This document shows, piece after piece, positions 32,159-45,600 of a stretch of 64,000 nt of DNA. The notes below the pieces were generated by a model, which saw only the letters and a list, made by a program, of their open reading frames with translations, was not told the origin of the DNA and did not search any database. Source of the DNA: Cocos nucifera (lineage: Eukaryota > Streptophyta > Magnoliopsida > Arecales > Arecaceae); the NCBI GenBank assembly GCA_006176705.1, contig QRFJ01002299.1, forward strand, positions 1-64,000, read 5' to 3'. Position numbers and translations under genes: made by a program. Each line of letters begins with the position of its first letter. Positions within the stretch are counted from its first letter, which is position 1.

Positions 32159-33947
32159 TGTTAAAAAATATATTAATTTAATATTTATTTTAAAAAATTG
32201 ATACTTTTATTAGTGTTTTGCCAAAAAAAAGCCCACCAATGCGAAGAGTTTGATTTGTGAATTCAAATGGATCAAATTTTACATAAATCAAAGCTAAAAT
32301 GATGAAGATATAAAGCACAAAAGTTGAAAAGAAAAAAAAATCGGCCGGCTGAACCGGCCGATCCAGCGAAACCGGCTTAGAGTCAGTGGCCCAACTGCCG
32401 CGCGAACCAGCGAACCCGGCTCGCTTCACCGCTCAGTTGGCGTCATGCAGACGCCATAATCCATCATGGCGTATGAAGGGTACATCACTGTAGCTATGCA
32501 CCGAGTTTTGTCGCGGCGCATAGAATATCCTCCTGGTCTTGTCGTGGTTCACGAGCGAGCGGGGGCATCTTTGCACGATCCGATGGCTGCTAATGTAGTC
32601 GGTTGAGATCGAACGAACGAGAGGCACAACCATTTTCCTTCTTCTAACTCCACAGCGCGATCGAATGGCTGTCAGCTCTCCCGATCATAATCCAACGGCA
32701 AGCATCGAATCCGATTTTGATTCAAAGCATCCTCGCGTCCCAAGCGCCATCCGACGGTAGCGCGCGTCCCTGATGTAGATCCAACGGCTGGCGATCATTC
32801 CGACTGTGATCAGGACTCCCTTAAGCATCCAGGCGCAATCCAACGAGCGAAAACGATCCAATCATAGATCCGATGGTCCCTATCTATTCCGACTTTGATC
32901 AGGTGATTGGCAGCGATTTCTGATGGATTTTTTGGGCCATTTGATCTAAAATGGATGGCCAGGACTTTTGCAGCTCGACTAATTCGATCCAAAATCGAAA
33001 TATGACTTAAGGAAGGACTCCAAACACCCTGTTTTCTCCTTTATTTAACCTCCCTGATACGCCAGAAGCAAGAGATCACCGGGGGCCTTCCAAGCCTCCT
33101 CCAACCTCTTTCTCTCTCCCTTCGCTTCTTCTCTTCTTCTTCTATTTTTTATTTTATTTTTATTTTTCTTTATTTGATGAATTCCAAGATGCCGAAGGCT
33201 ATCAGGATCAAAATTATGTCAAGCTAGAAGTCTCGTACCGAAGGAAGTAAAGAAAATCTTTCAAATATGAAAGTTTATAATTTAAACCCTATTTTCTTTT
33301 TATTGAGTAATAAAATTTAGTTATCTTTTACATGCCTGTCTTATTCATGCTTTAATATTAAATTTTTTATAATTTATAACTAAAGAGATAGATCGTAATC
33401 GTAGAAAGATACGATCTATACTCAAATTAGAATAAATTATGAAATTTATATTTTAATATTTAATTTCTTATAATTTATACCGACAAATCATAATAGATAC
33501 GATTTGTGCTCAGATTAGGATAAATTATAAAAATTAAATCAAAATTATATTCTTTGATTGCAAGATTTAAATAATCTATGTCTATAAGATGGATCATGAT
33601 CGTGCTAGATATAGTTCATGCTCGATAGAATAGGTTATGTTAGAATCTAATCAACGAAATATTGACAATAGAAAGATTGCATGAATCAATTATAGATTTG
33701 AATATTGAAAAATGAAACTGAAACCATAGATAATATTCTCTATTTATCTTTTCTTAATTACAAAAACTCTAATTAATTATTTTTTTACTTTAATTTACTA
33801 AAATCTCAATTAATTCTTTTTAACCTACTTCTTCAAATTTCTACTTAATAAATTGATTAATTTTTTTTATTATATTAAATACAACTTAATCTTCAATCCA
33901 TCCGACTCACTACTATTCTAATTAATTAGTTGATCGATTTTAATTAT
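32159..33947 (+). repeat. 3' LTR of the Athila-like element
   Basis: Starts TGTTAAAAAATATATTAA and matches the 5' LTR (24564-26382) until about 33947, with small indels including a segment (AAGCCCACCAATGCG context near 32230) that is longer here. The two copies are visibly diverged. Confidence 0.78.
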
Positions 33948-36900
33948 CAATCACTTAAATCTTATAGCTTCACTGTTTCACAATGAAGCTAACGTGAGAA
34001 CTTTACTGCTAGTATTACCAAGTATCAAATTAATCTTCCTTCATCATTTATTAAACATATTGAAAGTTATTTCTTGCAATTATTTTTTTCCAAAGGCATT
34101 TTATAACTCTATGTAACCCTTTTTCTAGTAGTTACCAATGATTTCTTACATAAATGACTTCCTTTTGTGGAGTTGCCTTTGCAAATGGCATCCCATATCT
34201 TGATAACTTCCTTTAGAAAGTTAATTTAAGCAGCAACCCACCCACCTATGATCTCTTATGTGGGTAGCAAGCGGCCAAACAAATGCTTTTAAGTGTTATA
34301 ACTTAAATAAATGCCTTCCCATCTTCCCCACCCTTGCTACTTAGTACCAGCACCTGATTGAAAAACCTTTCAACCAAAAAGGAGGTTTCACTTTTGGCCA
34401 TGCACATGGGAGCATAAATCCTTACAAGGGATTCAATCCCCCTTTGCACATCTTTAAGATACATTTATTAACTTTTTTTTTCTGTATATTAAAAATAGTT
34501 ATCTTTCTTTATGGCATTTCCTTCACATGTAAGAGATCCTTCTCATTGTAATGCTTCAAAATCAGGAAACACATTGGAAAAAACAACACAACCAAATGAA
34601 TCCGTAAATTATTTTTTTATTTTCCTCGAAACTGGCACCATGTGATAATCCACAAGTGTTTCCATCTTGCTAAAATTATCATGTATATTATTCGGAAGAG
34701 CTATGACCAACTCTGGTCCCCCAACAATCTTTATTATTCCTAGAAGAGAAAAGTAAAGGTTACCTATAGGAATCTGGTACAGGGAATTTACTCTTGATGT
34801 TTGGATCAACTCAGAGGGCACTTGGAACTGTGTTCTTGACAGAAGAATCTCTTCCAAAATTTTGACATAGTAACTTGATCTGGAATAAATTACAAAGATC
34901 AAGAAATTACATGTATCAAAAAATATTACATAAAGTTGGATAATTTACTTAATTTTCCTTACTTGTACCCTGCACTCAGAGCTTGTTGAAAAAATAATAC
35001 TTTATGAGGTGGTCATCAGCAAGAAATTTCTCTGTGAAAACTTTTTTCAATCAATGCCAGTGAATACTTCCTATCAAACAGAGGAATGCTTCCATTGGTA
35101 GTACCAGATATCACAAAATCTCGAGCCAGGAGCAGATGTTTAGGGCCTTTCAGGAATATCTCCATCTGAACTATATGAATAGAGAAGAAATCACTATGTG
35201 GTTTTCACCTTCACCAACTCATGCTGATAAAAATCATGGCTGTATAGCATGCCGTGAGGAGAAATAAGCCGCTGAAAAGCAAGTGAAAATCGAGCCTGGA
35301 CATGCAGGTTCAATCAGTCAGTATCAGATAGAATAACTTATCAGAAATATTGTACTATCGTGTCGCTTCAGAAATACATTACCCATTGAAACCCTGCTAG
35401 GGCCCACCAGCATCCTAGCAAACCACAACCTCTACTGCAAACAAGCTGATTTGAGGAAAGAAGAAAAAGAAGTAACTGATAGATGGAAGTCATTTCATAT
35501 ATTCATGCAATCCCAATGAAGAACAGAAAGAGAACTGTGATGTTGCTGAAAAGAGACACTTCAATTTCTCATACGAACAAGTAATATCAGAACAAAATAC
35601 ATAGGGAATCAGAATAGAAACTGCACTAGTAATCTAGTTGTACATTAAATTATTATCAATTAACTTCTGTGGATTGTTGTAATAAAACCATGAAGCAACT
35701 TTAAGTAACCCCATCCAGTAGGATTCTTCCTTGTTATGTAGCAAAGAGATATGACACATTAGGTTTAGGACTTCTAACAGTAGGGTCCATAACAATTACT
35801 AAGAGCGCCCCTGGTCCCTCTCCATTCACTGAAAAGAAAAGCCAACGAGGCAGATCCTATCAATCTCCTCATGACAGTTGAAAAATGAGTCAGGAGGAGA
35901 CCAGATAAATGCTGAGTCTTCACTAAACTGCGCATCTGTTCACCTATAGAGATTAGAAGCATGTGGAATGTGATAGGAATCACCTGTTACGGACCAATAG
36001 TGTAAGGTACATCTTATATCAGTTGTGACTTCACATGATTTCATGAGCACTGATCATGCACCTAAAATGGCTTTAATGCTTTTATTGTTTCAGAAATGGA
36101 TGTTTAGGTTTGTTGCATAAATTCACAAAATTCCTTGAATGACAAAAATTATAAAAAAAAAAAAGTTTTAGTAAAAATTCTGAGTTCATGATTCTCTCCT
36201 CCCTATTCAGATCGTTCTCATTTCAATAACAAAACATAGAAAATCTTAACTTTCAAAATCTAAAAAAGTTCAATGAGGAAAAGATAAAATGATGCTTTTA
36301 AAATTTTAAAAGCTCCAGAAGCAGCATAAGACATGCATCTAAATGGCTCTTATGCAAATCAAGGACATAATGCGATGATGATAAAAAAAGATATTGACAA
36401 CAATCATTCTTAGATGTCCTTTTTCTTTAGCTGGCAGTATCAAAATTCTTTGTAACACTATGCAAAATAGCTTGCTCATGTACACAACATCAACTAATGT
36501 AGTAAACAACATTTAAGTTATTACACAACTAAATCGTTAAGATTATTTTCTATTCCAATGATTCTTCAGTCAAAGGTGTCAGCATATCAAGCTGGTAGTT
36601 CTACCTGAGAACTGGTTTAGGTCCTGCCTTCACAGGGTCCGAGGATTCATAGGCTGTGAGGGTTAGGGGTATTCATGGAATGACCACACCCTATGATGTA
36701 GCCCATTACCTACAAGATCTTTCTGTCAATGATGTTGCTATTGACACTTTTTATGATTAAACATGAACTAGAAACTAAAGAATTGGAACTATAGTTGCAT
36801 AATTTGCATTATATAAATTGCTCAATATTAATGAAAAGAATGTCAGTACGCGAGAGTTGACAACAAGGCATAAAGGTAATTGTATGCAATGTAGTGAGAA

Positions 36901-38916
36901 ATTGACTTTGTTGAACTGGTCAATCTTGCATTAAAGGAATCTTCAGAGAATAAACTGGGAGTAAATTGTAAGTTGATTTAATAAGATTTTCATTTTTAGA
37001 TTTGACCTTTTTCTTCCTAGTTCACCCTTTACAAGTTCTTCCATTATTGTATGTTATTGAATTATCAATACCCACATACTTTAACTTATGACACCTTCAT
37101 TGAGTAAAATTTATTAAACCTTTTTCATATTTCACCTCCATGATTCAAACTTGGTCTCCAAAATCATGGAGGTAGTTTATTGATTTTTACAGAAAGCCTT
37201 CATCTGGGACTTCTTATGGCCTGTATTCCAAAAGCACTCCTATCACTGTCTTATACCTTATGATGGAAAGTTTTGTCCGAGCAGACATCACTGCTTATGC
37301 TAGATTTTTGTTAAAAAAAAATTTACCAAGGTCATCTTTTACATGTTGCATCATATGGACCCCTTGCTTGTAGTAAAGTTTTCTTTTAGAAAATTGTACT
37401 TCTAGGCTTGTAACATGCACTTGGGGTGTCCTTGCTTCTAATCTTTCTTAAATAATGCACCTCTATATGCTTGTTTAAACATTTGGAAGGTTATGCCATC
37501 AGGCATAAGATTAAAAATAGAAAATCATCACATAATTTTAAATAATTATGATTCCCTTTTATGAATGCTTAGCATTCTTTCTTAGTTTATTTACTTCCAT
37601 CCACTAACTTGCTCCTTTGTTTCTTCTCATCTCACAATAGTCATGTCCATTAGCATCAAGGTTTGAATCCCAATCCCAGACTTGGAATTGGTCAAGGATC
37701 ATGTTGGTAAAATACCAGAACAGCACTGTATTAACACTTGGGATGACATAGCATCATGATAGTTTACAAGGAATGCCAAACTTTTTTCTTTTGTATTCAC
37801 CTTTCTTCCGTTTGTTGCTTTTAGTGGTTGTTTAGATACTTTCTAAAATCCGTTTATGTCATAATTTAGAAAGGTATATTATTTTTCTATGATCCAAAAC
37901 TTATTTTTCTACATTAAATAAATTATTTAATAAAAATTATGAAATAATAGGATTACTTCAGATAATCATTAAAATACATGTCAACCACCTCAAAATAGCT
38001 CTAAGCTATCTAAGTTTTCTCCAAATTTCTAACACTTATTTAATTTCTATTACTTTTAAAAATTTTGTAATAGAAATAGTTTAAATTGAAAGAAATCCTG
38101 AAAATTAGAATTGGTTAAGGGGTTTAGTAGACAACCCTAGGTACTGAGTATAACTTTGCCAATTTCAGGTGCAAATTCGAGCATTTTAAAATGCACCCAA
38201 AATTAATGCAATTTTGCCGATGATATGATTGCATGTGCGCATCTATAGCGTAAAATTGCTAAAATTTTTTCATACACATTTTTAAAAAAAAAATTAATAG
38301 TTATTTTATTTCAAAAATAATATGATTACTCCTAATGTATAAGGGTTTTCTGCGGATTAGTCCTGAAATCTTATATTTTTGCATATCAATGCTTGTCTTT
38401 TCTATATTTGTATTATAATCCTTAAAAGCTTGTAACTTACATACATGACAATAGAACATTCTCCTTATACTCTTCTAATGGTGTTAATTACATATTTTTT
38501 TGACATTTTCCCCTATCATTGACACTTAACCAACATGCTAACTTGTGCCCCTTCACTATTTGTCCCCTAGTGACCAAATCTCGAGCGATAAGTTAGCAAA
38601 ATGAGTGAGAGGAAGCTGAGTCCCAAGCCTTAGTTGCTATTAAGCTGAGGACACTTTTGTTCTTTTGCAATCATGGTTAATCTGAACCATGATTTTCAAC
38701 AAAAACTAATTGGACTAATTTGTACAAACAAAGAACTTTACAAGAACCTCGCATAAATATGAGAAAGATAGACTAGTATGAAAATACAGAAGTTTTGCAA
38801 CCACTCAAAAAATAATATGATTAGATAGAAATAAAATACATCCAAAAAATAAAATAAAAAGCATTGCAGGTTGATGCTTAATCTACAACATATTGAATAT
38901 GACAATTAAAAAAATG
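33948..38916. other. intergenic, no recognised gene
   Basis: No family is recognised. Scattered minus-strand open stretches exist at 34609-34902, 34975-35165 and 35215-35325 (see findings). The rest is AT-rich, non-repetitive within the window and without an RNA gene that I can see. Confidence 0.5.
34609..34902 (-). other. unidentified open frame, possible exon remnant
   Basis: 97 codons from ATG at 34902. The middle reads like a globular protein (SLYQIPIGNLYFSLLGIIKI, GGPELVIALP) and the end is Lys-rich. No domain recognised. Just upstream on the same strand, two shorter open stretches also look protein-like (ISGTTNGSIPLFDRKYSLAL near 35060-35120; FQRLISPHGMLYSHDFYQHE near 35230-35290), each in its own frame, as exons would be. 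It could equally be chance in AT-rich DNA. Confidence 0.25.
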
Positions 38917-39207
38917 AAGGTCCGCAAACCCAGTATCGAGAACCATACCAGTACATTAGCAAACTGGTTTGGTATAGCCGGTATGGTATGCACACCATTG
39001 CGAGACAAGCTTCCAACATGTTTTTTTATCACTTCTAGCCATACTACCATCCGAAATGGGGCAGTGTGAGTCTATACTAGGTGGCACAAGGTGACCTGCC
39101 TGGATTAGATCAGTATAGATCGGTTTAGCTTATGTATGAAACGAAACCTCGATACCGTATAGGATACCTTAGCGATACAGTATGGTATGATCAATATGGC
39201 AGACCTT
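38917..39207. mobile_element. MITE candidate with AAGGTCYGC termini
   Basis: Starts AAGGTCCGCAAACC and ends GGCAGACCTT, imperfect terminal inverted repeats; matching ACCATAC and GTAT words continue inward on both sides. 291 bases, no coding capacity. I found no clear target duplication. Confidence 0.4.
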
Positions 39208-39317
39208 GGGACAAATGGCATGTTTTTGTACAGTTTTTTGTGTTTTGATCAAAAAACCAATAAAAAGAAATATACATATGATGGGAGAGTAGTGCACATG
39301 TTGATCAATCTCCTTTA

Positions 39318-39648
39318 GGGTCTATTGGATGGTTGGGCCCAAGATCCCACAAGATTCGTGGGTTGGGCCAATACAACCATAAAAAAATATTGGATTAGAG
39401 GCTAGGCTAAGCCTATGTCTATAACCATCCAAGACTATCTTTTATATGCATTGGCCCGAATCCCATAAGGAGAAAAAAATGAGCTGCTGAGCTCATTTTT
39501 TTTCGCTATTGGATTCAGGCCGGCCCACTCCAAAAACCTCTAGGTACTAATAGGGATATAAGCCTAGCCCAAGCTTCTTTTGTCTAGTTAAACTAGTCCA
39601 AACCCATAAATCCCATGAGATTTTGGGTTTGGACATCCAAAGAGGCCC
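39318..39648. mobile_element. MITE, PIF/Harbinger-like
   Basis: Termini GGGTCTATTGGATG and, read inward on the other strand, GGGCCTCTTTGGATG, flanked by TTA on both sides (39315-39317 and 39649-39651), the three-base duplication typical of PIF/Harbinger. Further inverted pairing continues (TTGGGCCCAAGATCCCA with CCAAACCCAAAATCTCA). 331 bases, non-coding. The centre holds a hairpin, AAAAAATGAGCT with AGCTCATTTTTT, near 39471-39503. Confidence 0.65.
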
Positions 39649-40174
39649 TTAGGAAGAAGAACTACCTAACAATAGAGTAGGAAGATAGGAGGAAGAAGCA
39701 AAAGGAAAGAACTCTCCCAGAAAAATGGAGACTAGAACTAGAAATCAATCAATTAAGATGCTCTTTCAATGGCTTGGCATCCTTGTTTATGGTTGTAAAA
39801 TGCCTTGAATTTTCCTAAAATTATGTCCACATTTGTTTCTTGTAAATAGAAAAAAAAAAAATCTCTATAATGTACCTCTTGATAAGATTTATGACTCATC
39901 TTGACGTCACCTGATTGGAGAAGATCTCTGGCTCATTTTAATATCACTTGATTGGAGAAGATATCTAGGATTATTTCCTGATCAGCAGCAGGCTAATAGA
40001 ACTGACTTAAGCTCAAACCCAACGTCAAAACCCTTTGTTCCTTTGGTCAGCCTTTGACATACATTAGTTCAGGTACATGTCAGCCAAGTCCATGATGTGT
40101 GCATCAGAGAGGAGATTAGCAAGCTCTATAGAGGATATGGGCATTGAGGAGGCTAGATTTAAGCAGTATCTGCT
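39649..40174. other. unassigned spacer before the duplicated block
   Basis: No gene seen. An imperfect repeat of CACYTGATTGGAGAAGAT occurs twice near 39908-39965. Confidence 0.45.
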
Positions 40175-42122
40175 AGATCTAAGCCCCTAGTCTCCCCTTC
40201 CTCTCTTTCTCCCTTGTATCGTTCCTCTAGCATGCAAAAGAACAACCAAAAGAGAGCCACTTGGGTCTCTTCTTTTTCACTTGTCCCATCTAACATTGGT
40301 GGATATCGGCTGACCTCGTCACTAACTTCTTCATACTGGCTACCAACCAGGGAACTCAATTTTACATGTACAAAACCCTAGACCTATCCCAGTACTTGGT
40401 ATCTTGCTTGTATGATCCAGGACCATCCAGATCAGCCAATACCAACTGAAATATTGACCCATGGTTAGCATTGATGTCTTTAATGAATATGAAAAATATT
40501 TTTATGCTTCCTTGGAGATATTATCATCATCCTACTTCCTCTAAACAATTCATTTGAAATATATTTTGTTCCTTGAGATGATAGTATTTTGTCTAAACAA
40601 GGATCTGACTATTGTGTGTGAGTGCATGCAAGGTTAGCATCGGGGGCATCTATCTCTATCATGCTATGGTAGTGTTTGATATCCTGGGAATGCATCAATG
40701 TTGGGAGGACAGTGCTAAGCACACAACAAAAATTGTGATAGTGCCATGTGCCATAAAGCATAGGCACATAATATCATGCATGCTTGCATACCAAGTATCA
40801 TATAAATCCCTATGTCTGTGTCATCCATTCAACTAATGAACCCATCAGAAAAGTCCAAAATTGTGACTCTCCCTGATGGCATATTAATCAGTTACAAGTT
40901 GTTAATTGAGGTCATATTCTGTAGCAGCTTGACAACAGACTTGAGGTTCAATTGACTCAAAATCTGCTCATGATTAACAACAACACTACTATTGGGATAA
41001 TGGGCATTAGAATGTCCCAACTGCATCCTAAAGGTGTTAGTGTAAGTTATTAGAAAAGGACAGATAAGGTGAAGCATTATTTGCAGTTATCAAATTCATT
41101 CAAGTTTGAAGCACAGGCATCCAGCATCCAAGAGACAGGTTAGATTCATCATTACTGGAAAATTTTGCTGCTGCAAACAATAGTAAATGTTCAAAATCCT
41201 TTAATAATATTCTTCCTTAGTGTAGAAAAGTATGAGATGCAACTATGAGGCAAGTCCAGCCCTTTCTGTTGCTTTTTTTCCTTCCTGAGCTCCCACATAC
41301 CAACCCTTTCTAAAACAAGTTAAATCCTAACCCAATTACATGAACCCTGATATGATTTTGAAGCTGAGTTACAAGAAAACTAAGGCTGAGACCATGTTTG
41401 TCCATTTCACAGCAAGGATCTAAGACACGGTTCATCCGTAACAGATTGCATTGGCAGATAATCAGCTAGTGAATGTCTCAATACCCACATCCTATTGAAC
41501 TAGGTGATGTCTGTCTATATTGTTGGTCCCAACCCAGTATCAAGTGATAAAAGCTGGCACATTACAGGTTATGCTGGTCTTGATGGACATCAAGGCAAAA
41601 AGAGCAGATTCCATGCTGTTTTTTCTTTGCTTTGTGGCTGCTAGGTGATTTGAATTGGAGAATTCCTATAACATAACTGAAGTCTACTAATACATATTTT
41701 TATTTTTATTTAATTATCTTAACTTTTAGATCAAATAATTTTTCAATAAAATAAAGATTACTGCAGGGAAAGAGATGTGGCTTTTCTGTATGCACATGCT
41801 ATTGCTGGAATTGCATTATTTTTGGGTTCCATAGTTCCATAGCAACCCAACCTTTGGTTTGAGAAAGGTACTCTTTGCGAGGGATATCTACCAATATGTA
41901 GTACCCATGAGGATATCTATTAAATATGTAGCAACCATGTTTGGGATTTTTTGAAATTCCATTAATTTTGAATAAAAAATAATAAAATTAGTAGACATTT
42001 TAATTTAATCAAAAAGGAAAGGAAAGTATTACAGATAATCTATTAAACGTTTCTCCCCATAGTTAAGCATGCATTTCATGCAATTATCCAAATTACTCTG
42101 CTATTTTATATATTTTAAATAC

Positions 42123-42614
42123 AAATATTAAACTATGCAGGAATTCCCAGTCGCCTGCCTTTTTCTTCATTAAACTTGCTTGCTTGCTCGCCTAGGCCTT
42201 TGATGGCCTCATGTGTGTCACATGAGGGGGCCATGAGCCTTCATCGTTCGCCTCCCTGCAGTGGGTCGAAAGGTCAATAAATACAAATATTAATCTATGC
42301 AGGATTCCAGTCGCCTGCCTTTTTATTCATTAACCTTGCTTGTGACCTAGGCCTTTTATTCATTAACCTTGCTTGCTGGCCTTAGGCCTTTGATGGCCTC
42401 ATGTGTGTCACATGAGGGCCATGATCTTCATCATTCACCCCCCTGCAGCAGGTCGAAAGTCAATAAACACATATTAACTATGCAGGAATTCCGGTCGCCT
42501 GCCTTTTTATTCATTAACCTTGCTTGCAGGCCTACGCTTTGATGGCTTATGTGTGTCACATGATGGGGCCATGACCCTTCACCATTCCGCCCCCCCGCAG
42601 CGGGTCGAAAGGTC
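42123..42614 (+). repeat. 160-base tandem repeats, first copy
   Basis: Three units with GTCGCCTGCCTTTTTATTCA, TTTGATGGC and GTGTGTCACATGA. Same array as 51490-51995 but with more small indels. Confidence 0.8.
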
Positions 42615-45600
42615 ATAAAAAGGTGCATAAGAAATAAAGTAAGATGGTTAAAACCAATAAAATTCCGATGTTGTCCGGTAGGAATAAAAGGCTCAAAATT
42701 TGCTAACAATATCTTCCGTTGCTAGTAGGGAAGTTGACAATCCTGTGGTGAAGTGGGATGATCCCTATTTTGTAGCTCTTCTCCTTTTCTAGTCCAACAT
42801 TTAGAAACAACATTACAAAGATTTGGAAACTTAACAGCCATCTAACTATAACTTCTTTCTAATAATAATGGCCTAGTTAAAAATTAGAAAAATAGCAAAT
42901 AGGGTTACACTTATTAAGTACTAACTTATTTAAAAAGAAACTCCTACTAAAAGAAACTCAGATTGGGACGGAGTTCATTTTGCTGATCTCCTGTAAATTT
43001 GCTCTATTACTAGCTCATCTTCCGATTAGTAGGCCCTAAATATAAATATTTTAATATCATCTTCTATGTCTTACATCAATTACTCACAGATGGTCAACTG
43101 TATTGCTATTTAACTACTAATTCTGTTCTACAGCTAGTTGACTCAGCAAGCCTCCTAATCCTACTGCAACACTTCTTGTAGCTCATTAACCGAGTTTCTA
43201 CCCCATGAATGCCATGATTTCAGATGCCCACTAACCATTAGCATGATCGCTCAAGGCTTTTTTGCAGTGATGTGACCCATTCTGCGTAACATTTATGCAA
43301 GTTGCCTTTACCCCATTTGTTCATTTTCAAGTTTCCACTTCCACTTTATGTCACTTTTTTGGTGCCATCTGAGTATCTCTACTTACTCTTCACAGCTTGG
43401 CATCTTCCTCAAATTTCAAGTTAATTGGGTACTATAGCTTATCCTTTCCTTATATTCCCACCTTTTTGAGCATCAACTTATCATGTAGAATATGGACATT
43501 CCACAACCAGTTGTACATAAATACCCATGTATATCCTTCTTCTCCATACATCTGCTACTTTGTACATGTTTTGCTGTCTTCTCATGAAACAGTACACCTA
43601 TGGACCACATTGAATCTAAGTCGCAGGAAGGGTGTGTTTTTTACTGCATAGTACTCTGCCATGGTGCATACACCAAAGCTTGCTTTTACTATGTCTTCCC
43701 CTAACACTTACATGAATTTGTAGAAGATTCCTACTCCATGCGTGGTCCTTGTATGGTGGCATTGTCATGCATACAATTTTTTTAAATCCAATTATTGACT
43801 TCTAAACTCGAAAATTAGCATCACTATAACTTTTGCTCGTCACTCAGTTTTCATTTTACTAGAACATTGACGTGCAAAGTTGCAAACTAGCAAAAAGGAA
43901 ATCGGGTGTTTTTAAGACATTTCCTCATTAACATTATGAAGCAAATGTAGCTTAATAATAAGAAATTAACTAAAAAGCATAAAGTTGATAAGTAATCCAG
44001 CAAAAACTTTGCACTTCTCATAATGAACTCCCAACTTCATTGAAGAACGACCAAATTTGACTTATGGTAGTTTAGCCCAATACCAATACATTTAAACAAA
44101 AAAATAAGCATGAAAACATTGTATATGGACTTCTTGAGCAAATTGCAACTTGTCAATTTACATGCTTCTCAGGGAGAAGGTGTAACTTTATCAAATTAAC
44201 ATACCAATAGTAAAGGCCACGAAACAAAAGCATCCAGTCATTGACAAACTAAAAATCTAAAGATCCCTGCAGCCTGCATATGAGAAAAAAAAGTACAATA
44301 TTAAATGTAAATATAAGCAAACCATTGGATCAAAGAGGATGAAGAAAGGCCTTATATATAGTGTCAAATCATAGAAAACAGATAAGTGGTTTTTTAGCAT
44401 GTCATTTGTCTGTAAGCAAACGATAGGCTGCAGGTGGCTAAACCTCTTTAACACAAATGATCTTGCAATATTACTAATTAATTTTTAAGTTCTTAATCAT
44501 AAAAGTAATTAAAACTATTTTAGAATCACTGAAACATTATAAGTAGTTGACACTTGTCATGGCTGGCTATGTCATGCTATAAAAGCCGGGACACTAATCA
44601 TATAATGAGTCCTCCAATAAGCCATGTTTTCATTATATATAACTTGCAATCATATAAATACAAATCAACAAGCATGGAACCAGTTAATCTTGATGGTCCA
44701 ATGGGACAAGTATCTGGCCCATCCCGGATAATTAAAAAAAATATTTGCTTGACCTGAAATAAGAAGTTCAATATTAAGCCCAAAATGTGGATAATTGTAC
44801 ATAGGCAACAATAGATTTGTCTTCCTGTGAATTTGATAAATAAAGTAAGATCAAAGTTCACGAAAATATGCCAAAGTGTTAAATAAAAAATATATAAGAA
44901 GAAAACCATGTGTCCTCCCCAAGAGAGGGAGAATCCAGAGACCGGGTACCAATCTCTACAAAACTATATGCACTTATAGCCTTTGCTTGACAAAGAAAAT
45001 TAGGCCTGCCCAGATGTATGTCAGCACTAGATGATAGCGAGACAGATATACAAGGCCACATGAGAGAGTATTGTCGAGAACTTAGTGATAAGCAAGAAAT
45101 TCTGGTAGGGCGAGAAAGATAATAAAGTTACCAGCCTTTATATGAAGTGCTTCGAGTCATGATAAGCGAGACGATACCCCTAAATGGCTCTTATCATCAC
45201 TATGGAAGGAGAAGTAGATCTAAACATCCCAGTAATCAGTAATCAGTTTTCATGAAGTGATGGTGGACTACTAATAGGAAGGACTTGCATCTAGCAAGTA
45301 TACAAGGAAACTAAGAAACACTGAAAATTACTGCTCTATAAACAATTACAAAATCTTATTTGACCTTACCATCTGAACCTGAGGTTTTCAGTAAACCCAC
45401 CTTTGATAGACATGGACGAGGATAGAGTTTTCCCTTGGGATTCTCCAAAAAAAATATTGCAGCTATATGTTCAAAAGAGGAGGTAAGTTAAGTAGCATAT
45501 TTTGTTTATAGTAGGGCAACGTCAGATCAACTATCTCAAGCATGAGGATTCTCATTGCAAAAAAATAAAAAATAATGTGTGGCGTGGGGGTCTTGCACAA

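Larger units (their letters stand above)
24564..33947 (+). mobile_element. Athila-like Ty3/gypsy element, internally deleted
   Basis: Plus-strand order: 5' LTR (24564-26382), primer site, leader containing a second LTR-like block, a gag-pol remnant in a single frame (29275-30956), a long 3' UTR with G-rich tracts, and a 3' LTR (32159 to about 33947). Gag and early pol words resemble Athila elements. The reverse transcriptase upstream of its active site, RNase H and integrase are missing, so the copy is non-autonomous. No matching target duplication was found, partly because the 3' edge is uncertain. Confidence 0.75.

Noticed and set aside
40159..40359. Minus-strand open frame, repeated at 49423-49689
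   Set aside because: Its presence twice reflects the duplicated block, and the N- and C-terminal parts differ with the flanks. No domain.
42431..42709. Minus-strand open frame of 92 codons
   Set aside because: It runs through the 160-base repeats in the error-rich first copy and is not kept in the second copy.
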